DNA of 32,858 nucleotides from Microcaldota archaeon (GCA_030040595.1 JASHTL010000064.1:1-32858); one strand, 5' to 3'; positions 9,940 through 17,892 are shown, counted from the first letter of the stretch. The notes: a model not told the origin generated them from the letters alone. Program-made: numbers and translations.

Positions 9940-10314
9940 TCACTTCCTGATCCTGAGGTAGTCGGTATCGTCGAAGGCGAGGGCCATCGCCAGAAGCAGT
10001 ATCGCAAGGTCCCTTATCACGATGTCGTTGAATCCGAAGTAGTAGGTTACCGAAACTACTATCGAAAGCATGATCAGCGAGGCAATCACGGCCATGGCCC
10101 TGAGATAAAGGCCAAGGAGCACGGCTATTCCCACTATGACCAGAACCACTCCGTGTATCATGACAAAAGTGTTTATGGCTATGAATGCTGAGAAGAACGG
10201 AGGGACATACGAGGCCCAATAGCTTGGCTGCACAATCTCCCATATGCCTATGCCTACGAAGACTACGGCAAGGCCAAGGCGCATCAGCAGATGGCGTATC
10301 TGTGAGTTCTTCAC
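9940..10314 (-). CDS. Small four-TM membrane protein, DoxX-like
   Basis: 124 aa, hydrophobic; RLGLAVVFVGIGIWEIVQPSYW resembles DoxX-family starts. Confidence 0.6.
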   Translation of the reverse strand: MKNSQIRHLLMRLGLAVVFVGIGIWEIVQPSYWASYVPPFFSAFIAINTFVMIHGVVLVIVGIAVLLGLYLRAMAVIASLIMLSIVVSVTYYFGFNDIVIRDLAILLLAMALAFDDTDYLRIRK

Positions 10315-10326
10315 CGGCTTACCCCT

Positions 10327-10908
10327 TCAGCTGCTCTTGTTGGAAGTCGGCGGAACAGTTGGCGTTGGCAGCGTGACTATATACCATACGCCTCCAACTC
10401 CCTCGCCGGTTATTGTGCCTGATGCCTTGTCCTGGGCATAGTAGTAGAGAGGCCACCCGTCATACGCGAGCTGTTTCTCGCCGCCTGTTCTTGTTATAGT
10501 GGAGAACTCAGAGATGTTTACCCCGGCAGGCACTTCAAGCGTGTAGTTTCCCGACACTATGAACGGCGGCCAGATGGTTGCGCATGAACCATAGCACGCG
10601 CTCGAGTTGCTGTACTGCTTGTCAGGAGTGTAAAGATACAGGGTCCATCCGGTGGCGTTGGAAAGGTAATAACCGTAGGTTGTGTTGTAAGCAGCGGTGA
10701 ATCTGTAAACTGTGCTCGTGCCTGCCGCGGTTGCCGTAGTAGCTGCGCTTGTAGCTCCTGCTCCTATCACGGCAGGCGAGGTAGTGGCCGGCGCCGAAGC
10801 CGACGTAGTGCTGTAAGAAGTCGCGGGCTGGTGGTATGCCAGGTACGCCGCTGCCGCTATTATCACTACAACAACAATTATCGCTCCCACAATGGCTGCA
10901 ATATTCAT
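10327..10908 (-). CDS. Secreted protein with the 'secreted repeat'/lipoprotein_15 type domain
   Basis: N-terminal TM/signal; ATGWTLYLYTPDKQYSNSSACYGSCATIWPPF and LAYDGWPLYYYAQDKASGTITGEGVGGVWYIV. Confidence 0.82.
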   Translation of the reverse strand: MNIAAIVGAIIVVVVIIAAAAYLAYHQPATSYSTTSASAPATTSPAVIGAGATSAATTATAAGTSTVYRFTAAYNTTYGYYLSNATGWTLYLYTPDKQYSNSSACYGSCATIWPPFIVSGNYTLEVPAGVNISEFSTITRTGGEKQLAYDGWPLYYYAQDKASGTITGEGVGGVWYIVTLPTPTVPPTSNKSS

Positions 10909-10966
10909 GCAATCCCGTTACATATGCTCGCATTGTAAATATAAACCTAGCAGGATATGCGGGTTG

Positions 10967-11581
10967 CTATGCCTTCTTGTCGCGCGCCTCCCTGAGCGCC
11001 CTCGCCATCCAGAGCAGGTCCTCCATGAAGACCGCTAGGTGATCCAGTCCCAGGCTTCCGTCCCTGAGCGGAGCGAAGAGCTCCTCGTTCGATATGTTCG
11101 GGTTGCCAGCCAGCTTCCCCGTGATGCTCTGGCCTATGTGTATGGCCCTGCTTATGGGCACTCCCCTGAGCTCTATAACAACCTCGCGGAGCTGCTCCAC
11201 GGCCCTGGCCCCGCTTACGCTCCCATAGCTCACAAATCCTATTGGTTTCCTGTTCCATTCGGGATACGTCCAGTCGATCGCGTTCTTCAGCTGACCCGGA
11301 TAGCCGTGATTGTACTCCGGCGAGATTATTATAAACGCATCGGCCTCTTCAAGCTTATCAGCCCATCTCTGCACGTCCTCATTCGGGTACTTCCTGGCGA
11401 GCATCTTCGGCGAAGTAGGCAGGTCATACCACGGCAGTTGGTAATCCTTGATGTCCAGAAGCTCAGCGTCCACTCCTTCCCACGCCTTGAGCTGCCCCTC
11501 GATCCACCTGGCCGGCCTTTCACCGAACCTCTTCTGCCTTACGCTTCCCAGTATTATCTTTATTCTTATCTTCTCATCCAT
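10967..11581 (-). CDS. NADPH-dependent FMN reductase family protein
   Basis: IRIKIILGSVRQKRFGERPARWIE; IIISPEYNHGYPGQLKNAIDW; GFVSYGSVSGARAVEQLR. Confidence 0.93.
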   Translation of the reverse strand: MDEKIRIKIILGSVRQKRFGERPARWIEGQLKAWEGVDAELLDIKDYQLPWYDLPTSPKMLARKYPNEDVQRWADKLEEADAFIIISPEYNHGYPGQLKNAIDWTYPEWNRKPIGFVSYGSVSGARAVEQLREVVIELRGVPISRAIHIGQSITGKLAGNPNISNEELFAPLRDGSLGLDHLAVFMEDLLWMARALREARDKKA

Positions 11582-11647
11582 GCTCTAGCCTCTTTACCCA
11601 TACAATATACGCATGCAAGATATATAAATATAGCACGTCCTATACCA

Positions 11648-11822
11648 CAGCCGCTCAACAGGGAAGGAAACAAGGCCGGGCTGCCCTTCCGAATCCGCCT
11701 GACGGCGGATAACCTCATGGGCTATTGGAATACCGATGAAAATGAGACCGGGCACATAATGCGCATTTCTGACGTCAGAAACGTGCTGAAAAAGCGAAAT
11801 GAAAACCTAAGCATCGCGATGC
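11648..11822 (+). ncRNA. Candidate structured non-coding RNA or regulatory region (class unknown)
   Basis: Tatataaata at 11621-11630, then helices GGAAGG/CCTTCC (11662-11667/11685-11690), ATCCGCC-TGAC-GGCGGAT (11693-11710), GCAC/GTGC enclosing palindrome TTTCTGACGTCAGAAA (11766-11781); no convincing CDS. Boundaries are approximate. Confidence 0.3.
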
Positions 11823-11863
11823 CTTTTTATAGGACGGGTCTCAACTAAATGTTTGGCGAGTAT

Positions 11864-12592
11864 ATGAAGAAGATAGCAAAAGCCAGAATAAAAAAGCAGC
11901 ATCTCTTGCTGCTCTCAGTTGCGGCTGTAGCCCTTATGGGGGCTGTTGGAGCTGCAGGTTTCGGAGGAGCCTTCAACGGTTTCTTCGGAATACACAGCAA
12001 TGGTTACAATGGCGAGGCGAACCAGGCCAGGTACAATTCCTACAATGGGGTGCTAGTCCACGTGCCATACAATGGCATATACAACGGCAGTTTTACGTAT
12101 AACGGGGTATATAACGGAATGCCAGCCAGGCCAATCCAGATGTACAATGAGACAAACACGATAAAGGCCGATGCAGCTGTTGACCAGTGCAAGACGACCT
12201 ACGCAAACAACGTCTCTACTGTGGCATCGAACAGCGCGGGCCTTACAATAAGCCCAACGCAGGTAGACCAGGCAAATGCAAACCTGCAGAGCAACGTGAC
12301 TGCCAATGCGACTAGCTGGGATACCACGATCAGCCTTGCATTCTTTACGAATGCGTACCAGAACTTCATGCTGCATTACTTGCTAGCAACACACCAGCTT
12401 AATTCGACCGCGGCATCGACTCTGAATGCCTCGCTGAACGGTACCAGGACATCGCTGCAAAACTGCATATCCACCAACAGCACGGCGCAACCGGGCTATG
12501 GACCTTATCCGACAAGATCCGGATTCGGCGGCTTCGGGACCGGGCTTGGGATATCGGGCAGACTATGGATGGGATCCGGCTGGGATAGATAA
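11864..12592 (+). CDS. Secreted hypothetical protein with short tandem YNG motifs
   Basis: Signal-like N-terminus MKKIAKARIKKQHLLLLSVAAVALMGAVGAAGF; SYNG...PYNGIYNGSFTYNGVYNG. ATG 11864 fits the TATA at ~11825 better than 11849. Confidence 0.75.
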   Translation: MKKIAKARIKKQHLLLLSVAAVALMGAVGAAGFGGAFNGFFGIHSNGYNGEANQARYNSYNGVLVHVPYNGIYNGSFTYNGVYNGMPARPIQMYNETNTIKADAAVDQCKTTYANNVSTVASNSAGLTISPTQVDQANANLQSNVTANATSWDTTISLAFFTNAYQNFMLHYLLATHQLNSTAASTLNASLNGTRTSLQNCISTNSTAQPGYGPYPTRSGFGGFGTGLGISGRLWMGSGWDR

Positions 12593-12605
12593 ATACATCA
12601 AAGTC

Positions 12606-12639
12606 AGGGCGGGCTGCAGTCCCAACCTGCAGCCTCCCT
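12606..12639. terminator. GC-rich hairpin between convergent genes, candidate bidirectional terminator
   Basis: GGCTGCAG (12612-12619) - 7 nt - CTGCAGCC (12627-12634), with outer AGGG/CCCT pairing. Confidence 0.55.
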
Positions 12640-12651
12640 TACCCACTCGGC

Positions 12652-13185
12652 TCACTTCCTCTTAGTTATCACACTGCCTTTTGACTCTTTTATTTCCTGC
12701 TCCATCGCGCTTATTTCAGGAATTGCGGCCTTAGGAACCCTGTCATGCCACCTCCTTCCCTTCTTTATTATGTTCCTGATTTTTGTGGCCGAGAGTCTTC
12801 TCCTGTCATACCATTTCGGCGATATGACGCGTATGCCGTGATCCCTGAAGATCCTCTTCACCAGTTTTGTCTGCGAGAAGACAACGTCTATCCCTGGGTC
12901 ATTTCTGATTATGTAACTGAACCACTTATCGTTGTCGTTGAAATCAGGTATCATAAGAAACCTCACGCGTCTCTGGAACGCAGGGCCCTTAATCGCAGAC
13001 CTTATTATCCGTATGCGGTCCATCGCGGAAAGAGGATTTATCTCTGTTCCGGATTCCTGCGCGCTGCCCACCCCAATAACAACCTTGTCGCACATGCTTA
13101 GGGCTACCAACAACGCCTTCATGTGACCTTTGTGCAGCGGCTGGAACCTGCCGATGAACAGGCCATTGCTGAACTTCCTGGGCAT
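12652..13185 (-). CDS. Nicotinamide-nucleotide adenylyltransferase, archaeal type
   Basis: GLFIGRFQPLHKGHMKALL nucleotidyltransferase motif; GVGSAQESGTEINPLSAMDRIRII; (L/I)SATKIRNIIKKG. ATG 13185 preferred. Confidence 0.92.
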   Translation of the reverse strand: MPRKFSNGLFIGRFQPLHKGHMKALLVALSMCDKVVIGVGSAQESGTEINPLSAMDRIRIIRSAIKGPAFQRRVRFLMIPDFNDNDKWFSYIIRNDPGIDVVFSQTKLVKRIFRDHGIRVISPKWYDRRRLSATKIRNIIKKGRRWHDRVPKAAIPEISAMEQEIKESKGSVITKRK

Positions 13186-13257
13186 GCATTTATACGATAA
13201 CATGCATGCTTTATATTGGAATGTATGGGGCCTATACGGAAATGAACATTCCTAATA

Positions 13258-14346
13258 TCAGGATGACCCGTACCTTAATACGGCTTCTGACTCGAGGAAA
13301 TCTCCATATCTGCTGGCCGATTCCCTTATGCCAGCAACTTGTTCTCTTGTAAACTTTCTGAATGGGGTTACAGTTACAACAGACTTTCCCTTATCATTGG
13401 ATCTCTTCCATGTACCTACAACCTTTCCATCGGATATTACCATTGGCAGGAAGAGAAGCGTTGAACCGTTGATTATCTTCTTCGCGTATTTTGGCTCCAG
13501 CACGTCGCTGCGGTCGCTGTACGATATTATATACTCGTCGAATGAGGGGAGCAAGTAGACGGAACCCGCGTTCCGAGCGGATATGCCGGTTTTCCTTGAC
13601 ATCCAGTAGCTCTTTCCGGACAGCTCTACCTCTTTTAGGTTGGATTTTATGCTCTCGATCCCGACCTTCGCCTCTGATATTCTGAGGCCAGACCACCATG
13701 CGAAGTCCTTTATTGTCGCAGGGCCATGGCTCTCAAAGTACACTGAAGCAAATTTGGCTAGAGACGTCTCACGATTGTAAGTATTGGCATCAGGCACCAT
13801 CACGTTCAGCAATTTGAATGCGGGCTGGTTGCCAACGTATCCGCTGAAACAGATTATGCCTCTTCTTCCCGCCCTTCTGGTTATGTGCCTCTGCACTTCC
13901 GTATTCCTGAGTTCGGGAATGCCGGATCGTGAAAGAATGCCGCCCAACTCCTTATAGGTCAGCTGCTCATCGCCCTCGAATGCGTCCCGCACTATTTCAA
14001 GCCCTCTTTTGAGCATACGTTCTGTAAGACCATTCCTGCGCTGGTAGCTCGGGATGGACTCATCCGGATAGAGGCTCAGCATCCATCTGACTTCCAGCGG
14101 CGGGACAAAGTGCCATGTGCCCCGCATTGACCAGGTCCTTATTATCTTCTTATTCGCTATCGCATCCTCTACCTCTGATTGCGTCGCACTCCTGCAACGG
14201 AGGCCTACGGCCCATAGCGCGTCCCTATACGCCTGCGCCTGCAGCGCGCCCAGGGACTTGACAACGCCGACCGGACCTGACGCTACTACTGAAGAGATAT
14301 GCTGGTTGGCGAGCCTGGCATAGGGTATATCCTGAAGATCCATCAT
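13258..14346 (-). CDS. Winged-helix DNA-binding domain protein, AlkZ-like family
   Basis: N-terminus ARLANQHISS...VVKSLGALQAQAYRDALWAVGLR, TWSMRGTWHFVPPLEVRWML, C-terminal VTVTPFRKFTREQVAGIRESASRYGDFL. Confidence 0.85.
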   Translation of the reverse strand: MMDLQDIPYARLANQHISSVVASGPVGVVKSLGALQAQAYRDALWAVGLRCRSATQSEVEDAIANKKIIRTWSMRGTWHFVPPLEVRWMLSLYPDESIPSYQRRNGLTERMLKRGLEIVRDAFEGDEQLTYKELGGILSRSGIPELRNTEVQRHITRRAGRRGIICFSGYVGNQPAFKLLNVMVPDANTYNRETSLAKFASVYFESHGPATIKDFAWWSGLRISEAKVGIESIKSNLKEVELSGKSYWMSRKTGISARNAGSVYLLPSFDEYIISYSDRSDVLEPKYAKKIINGSTLLFLPMVISDGKVVGTWKRSNDKGKSVVTVTPFRKFTREQVAGIRESASRYGDFLESEAVLRYGSS

Positions 14347-14394
14347 CAATTACTCCGTTCTAAAGCTTAAAAACAGGAGGCCTCAAGAGCCGTA

Positions 14395-15519
14395 TCAGAA
14401 GTGATGGCCTATCGGAACTGTCGTCGTAGGCCTGATGGTAGTGGTGGTCGTGCTGGTAGTGGCTGCCTTCGGTTCCGAGACCGTGAAGCTAGTTCCGTCA
14501 GTGCTTAGGGCTGAAGGCGTTGCCAGCGTGGTCAGGGTCCTTCCATTCTCGCTGACCATGGTTATGGAGGTGACGCCAGGCATGCTGCTTATCGGCTCAG
14601 TGCCTGAGCCCATGTTCGCAAAATTGGTTCCAGGCACGCCGGTGTTGTCGCTGCCGTAGTAAGCGGTGCCGAAGCTTGCGAGCGTGGTGAGCGAGCACGA
14701 TGATCCCGAGCATAATTCAGGCCTCTCCTCGACCCAGTCAGAAGACTTCTGCGATGAGCTGTATGTCACGATGATGCTGAATCCTTTGTGCTGCGTCACG
14801 TCCACAAGCGTTACGTTCCATTCATCCGAAGTGCCAGGCACCTGGGTGACGCTTGCGTTTATTATGTCACCTGGAGAGACGGATATTCCTGATATTGGGG
14901 TCTCGGCAGCTGGTAGTACTTCGTACCATGCTGTGTAATGCGCTGCGCCATCGTAGTAGTCAGACTCTGTGCCCGTCTGCACCAGGGTGTCGTCGCTGTA
15001 CCCTCCTATCCCGATCCATTCTGATGAGTATGTCGCGCTTGAAGTTGATCCTGGAGCCTGTACGACCCAAGAGCCCTTTACCGATGTCGTTACAGGCGAG
15101 CTTGACGTTCCGACATAGCCTGCCCAGTTAAGGGACTCTACCTGGTTCACCAGGCTCTTTCCCTCTGTGATGGCGCCGGAGTAGGAGAGACCGCTCGGCT
15201 GGCAGTTGTATATGCCATTGGTATAGTTACCGTTCGTGCCAGCCTGCAGGCTGCATGGCGAGACCACATTCTTGTAATTCTGGCTGTACGCGTTGCCGAG
15301 ACCGAACACCTTGTTGTCACCAACATATGTGTACGGTGTGCTTTGGCTTATTGTTACGTTATTAACCATGTCCGATATGTTGCCGTGCTGAAGCTGTGGG
15401 CCTGGAAACTGTGCAAGCTGGGACCCTAGAATGCCGGAATAGCCCGTTGCCACCACAAAAGTCGCGCTAAATACCGCAGCCAAGGCCATGACAAAAAGTT
15501 TGTTTTTGAGAGCACCCAT
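14395..15519 (-). CDS. Secreted G1-family (eqolisin) glutamic endopeptidase-like protein
   Basis: Signal-like N-terminus; SEWIGIGGYSDDTLVQTGTESDYYDGAAHYTAWYEVLPAAETPISGISVSPGDII and SDWVEERPE match the eqolisin Q- and E-containing motifs. Confidence 0.85.
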   Translation of the reverse strand: MGALKNKLFVMALAAVFSATFVVATGYSGILGSQLAQFPGPQLQHGNISDMVNNVTISQSTPYTYVGDNKVFGLGNAYSQNYKNVVSPCSLQAGTNGNYTNGIYNCQPSGLSYSGAITEGKSLVNQVESLNWAGYVGTSSSPVTTSVKGSWVVQAPGSTSSATYSSEWIGIGGYSDDTLVQTGTESDYYDGAAHYTAWYEVLPAAETPISGISVSPGDIINASVTQVPGTSDEWNVTLVDVTQHKGFSIIVTYSSSQKSSDWVEERPELCSGSSCSLTTLASFGTAYYGSDNTGVPGTNFANMGSGTEPISSMPGVTSITMVSENGRTLTTLATPSALSTDGTSFTVSEPKAATTSTTTTTIRPTTTVPIGHHF

Positions 15520-15566
15520 CCCACAGCACCTTGCTCTCTATTAAGATCCCTAGGTATTTAAAAGTT

Positions 15567-15578
15567 TTGGACTCGGCG
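15567..15578. repeat. Copy of tRNA-Ala 3'-end sequence TTGGACTCGGCG
   Basis: Identical to 19103-19114 in the same orientation. Confidence 0.55.
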
Positions 15579-15595
15579 CCTCTGTAGCGCTTCTT

Positions 15596-16090
15596 CTAGG
15601 TTCTAAATGCTGCCTTCACGTGATCTATGGCTTCCTCCGGGGTGCTTGCACTTTGTATTTCCCGGAAAGACTGGCTAAGCTGCCTGAAGAAAGCTATACT
15701 CTCCGAGCTATTCCCCAACAGTATGACGGGCTTTCCCTCTTTTATGCCCAGGGCCGCTTCGCTGGCAGTGCCCGGATTCATGCCTACTACCACCAACGCG
15801 TCGCTGGTAAGCACATTGATGCAGTTTCTCGCCTGCTCCATGTTTGTTACGATTGGTATGTCCAAATGTTGAGACCAGTCTGAAGTGTTGCTGTTTGGAA
15901 GTATGCCTACGGTAAGGCCTCCCTCCTCATGCGCACCTCTCATCGCAGCCCCCATGACGCCGGCTTCCCTTCCCCCACTCAGGGTCACCCATCCGTTCCT
16001 TGCTATCAGCCTGCCGACCGCGTATGCATTATCGGTGTGCGGTTGAGTAGCATCTCCTGGTCCCATTACTCCAACTATGCGCTGCCTCAC
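15596..16090 (-). CDS. TIGR00725-type (LOG-related Rossmann) protein, GTG start
   Basis: VGVMGPGDAT...AVGRLIARNGWVTLSGGREAGVMGAAMRGAHEEGGLTVGILP; TMEQARN-like and GTASE(A)ALGIKEGKPVILLG. Confidence 0.88.
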   Translation of the reverse strand: MRQRIVGVMGPGDATQPHTDNAYAVGRLIARNGWVTLSGGREAGVMGAAMRGAHEEGGLTVGILPNSNTSDWSQHLDIPIVTNMEQARNCINVLTSDALVVVGMNPGTASEAALGIKEGKPVILLGNSSESIAFFRQLSQSFREIQSASTPEEAIDHVKAAFRT

Positions 16091-16163
16091 ACAATCCCCG
16101 GGAATTTAATGATTATCCTGATATTTAAAGCAGCCGTTTCGGGCTTGCACTCGGATCACCACT

Positions 16164-16216
16164 TTACCCTTACATTTCATTATAAATTCAATATTTATAC
16201 AAATATGTGAGGGTAA
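16164..16216. promoter_or_regulatory. Putative operator/promoter unit A upstream of fic
   Basis: TTACCCTTACA (16164-16174) / TGTGAGGGTAA (16206-16216), inverted with one mismatch, bracketing TATTTATA at 16192-16199. Confidence 0.65.
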
Positions 16217-16231
16217 TAATGTTATTCGCTA

Positions 16232-16283
16232 TTACCCTTACTTTAAATTAGAAAAGTAACTATTTATATATTTGTAAGGGTAA
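16232..16283. promoter_or_regulatory. Putative operator/promoter unit B immediately upstream of fic
   Basis: TTACCCTTAC (16232-16241) / GTAAGGGTAA (16274-16283), perfect 10-bp inverted repeat bracketing TATTTATATA at 16261-16270; ATG at 16293. Confidence 0.7.
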
Positions 16284-16292
16284 GTACCAGAT

Positions 16293-17189
16293 ATGGTTGT
16301 TATAAAGAAAAAGCAGATAGGCGACAAAACCTACTATTATCTTGGACATACGTATCGCCAACAAGGCAAAGTAAGGTACAAAGAGACATACCTAGGAAAT
16401 AAGGTACCTGCTGACATCGAAAATGTAAAGAAAGGATTCCTACAGCAACTATACAAGGAAAAATGGTTTGGCCTGTTTGAAAAGATAAAATTGGAATATG
16501 CTAAAGATCTCAAGAAAACACCGCCAGAAGTGTTAGAAAAGAATCTAGAAGCATTTATGATATCATTTACGTATAACACCAACAGAATAGAAGGCTCAAA
16601 ATTATCCCTCAAAGACACTGCATTGCTGTTGGAACATGGAATAACCCCTAAAGGCAGGCCCATTGGGGATGTAAAGGAAACTGAAGCACATAGAAAAGTA
16701 TTCTATGAGATGTTGGAATATGAAGGAGACTTATCCATAGGGATACTGCTCAAATGGCATAGAGAGTTATTTGGCGAGACAAAACCCGAAATAGCGGGTA
16801 AGATAAGAGATTACCAAGTCTATATTACTGGAACCAGATATAAACCCCCAAGCGCAATTGAGGTTCAGGCATACATCCTAGAGTTCTTCAGATGGTACAA
16901 CAGGGAAAAGAGTGCATTGAACCCTGTCGAACTTGCGGCTCTTATCCATGTAAAGTTTGAGGCAATTCACCCATTTGGTGATGGTAACGGCAGAATTGGA
17001 AGACTAATCATGAACTTCGTATTGCATAAGAACGATTACCCGATGTTAAACATACCATATACAAATAGGCTAGGTTATTATAACGCACTTGAAAAAGCGC
17101 AGATAAAAAAAACAGATTCAATCTTTGTCTTGTGGTTCTTCAGAAGGTACCTAAAAGAATGCGGCACGTATCTGCCAAGAAGTAAGTAA
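16293..17189 (+). CDS. Fic family protein (probable AMP transferase with N-terminal inhibitory motif)
   Basis: Catalytic motif HPFGDGNGRIGR; inhibitory-type motif TNRIEG upstream; N-terminal IKKKQIGDKTYYYLGHTYRQQGKVRYKETYLG. Confidence 0.93.
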   Translation: MVVIKKKQIGDKTYYYLGHTYRQQGKVRYKETYLGNKVPADIENVKKGFLQQLYKEKWFGLFEKIKLEYAKDLKKTPPEVLEKNLEAFMISFTYNTNRIEGSKLSLKDTALLLEHGITPKGRPIGDVKETEAHRKVFYEMLEYEGDLSIGILLKWHRELFGETKPEIAGKIRDYQVYITGTRYKPPSAIEVQAYILEFFRWYNREKSALNPVELAALIHVKFEAIHPFGDGNGRIGRLIMNFVLHKNDYPMLNIPYTNRLGYYNALEKAQIKKTDSIFVLWFFRRYLKECGTYLPRSK

Positions 17190-17219
17190 ACTATTTCGCA
17201 CCAAGTTAAATGGACGTAG

Positions 17220-17230
17220 TGGACTCGGCG
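17220..17230. repeat. Copy of tRNA-Ala 3'-end sequence TGGACTCGGCG
   Basis: Identical to 19104-19114 in the same orientation; identity continues left as ACGTA (17215-17219 region vs 19098-19102) with a small gap or mismatch. Confidence 0.6.
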
Positions 17231-17300
17231 AAACCAGCAAATGAGTATGATGTAAGAACAACATTAGATAATGGTGTTTAATAGTACTTGATAGTATTCA

Positions 17301-17687
17301 CTAGCATTCTATTGTCTTGACTCCGGCTTTTCTAGCAAGGTTTGCCTGATTATTGTCGCAGGTCACTAATTCGTAAGCATTCTTTAGTGCTGCAGCTACA
17401 AACATAGCATCATATATCGACGAATTGTATTTCCTAGCAATTTCAAAGGCCTTACTCGTATGTTTTCTTTCCTCTATAAACCTAAAGGTATCAGGGTACC
17501 TCTCGAGAATCTCGACTGCCTTCTTATATTCAAGCTCATTCTTACGGACTTTTTTCAGAAGTGCGCTGCCTAGCTCTATCATGGAAAGTTCTATGCTTAT
17601 TGGTTCGTAGAGATACTTTTCAACCTCTTCCCATCCTGGCTCTTCTGAAAAGTACTTGACAATAACGGAGCTATCAATAAGCCTCAT
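17301..17687 (-). CDS. vapC: PIN-domain toxin, VapC family
   Basis: MRLIDSSVIVKYFSEEPGWEEVEKYL, later SSIYDAMFVAAAL and LVTCDNNQANLARKAGV; acidic residues typical of PIN domains. Confidence 0.9.
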   Translation of the reverse strand: MRLIDSSVIVKYFSEEPGWEEVEKYLYEPISIELSMIELGSALLKKVRKNELEYKKAVEILERYPDTFRFIEERKHTSKAFEIARKYNSSIYDAMFVAAALKNAYELVTCDNNQANLARKAGVKTIEC

Positions 17688-17892
17688 TTCTATCCTCCCT
17701 TATTGATTTCACCGCGAATCCGGCTTTAGATGGTTTTGAGGTTTTAATAATTTCTTTCAATTCGAGTAAGACTTTTTTGGCATTTGCCTTCCATGCAATA
17801 TCCTCTATGTATTCTTTTGGGTTTATGCCAGCCCTTTTGAGCTGTTCTGCAGTGCCACGCCTTACTCTAATACTGATTACTTCGGTGTCCAT
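17674..17892 (-). CDS. vapB: VapB-type antitoxin
   Basis: 72-aa ORF directly upstream of and overlapping vapC; ISIRVRRGTAEQLKRAGINPKEYIEDIAWKA. Confidence 0.8.
   Translation of the reverse strand: MDTEVISIRVRRGTAEQLKRAGINPKEYIEDIAWKANAKKVLLELKEIIKTSKPSKAGFAVKSIREDRNEAY

Noticed and set aside
11766-11781. 16-bp perfect palindrome TTTCTGACGTCAGAAA as a standalone operator
   Set aside because: A palindrome of this length is expected about once in a few tens of kb by chance; kept only as part of the wider structured-region observation.
11733-11789. C/D box sRNA candidate (GATGA...CTGA...CTGA)
   Set aside because: Spacing between boxes does not match the usual archaeal C-D'-C'-D layout.
11039-11848. 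269-aa plus-strand ORF spanning the FMN reductase and the intergenic region
   Set aside because: Antisense to a clear FMN reductase, no promoter for its start, no motifs; the tail merely crosses the structured intergenic region.
17213-17240. Possible second tRNA at the TGGACTCGGCG copy
   Set aside because: No T-arm TTCGAAT, anticodon arm or matching 5' acceptor strand nearby; only the 3'-end fragment is present.
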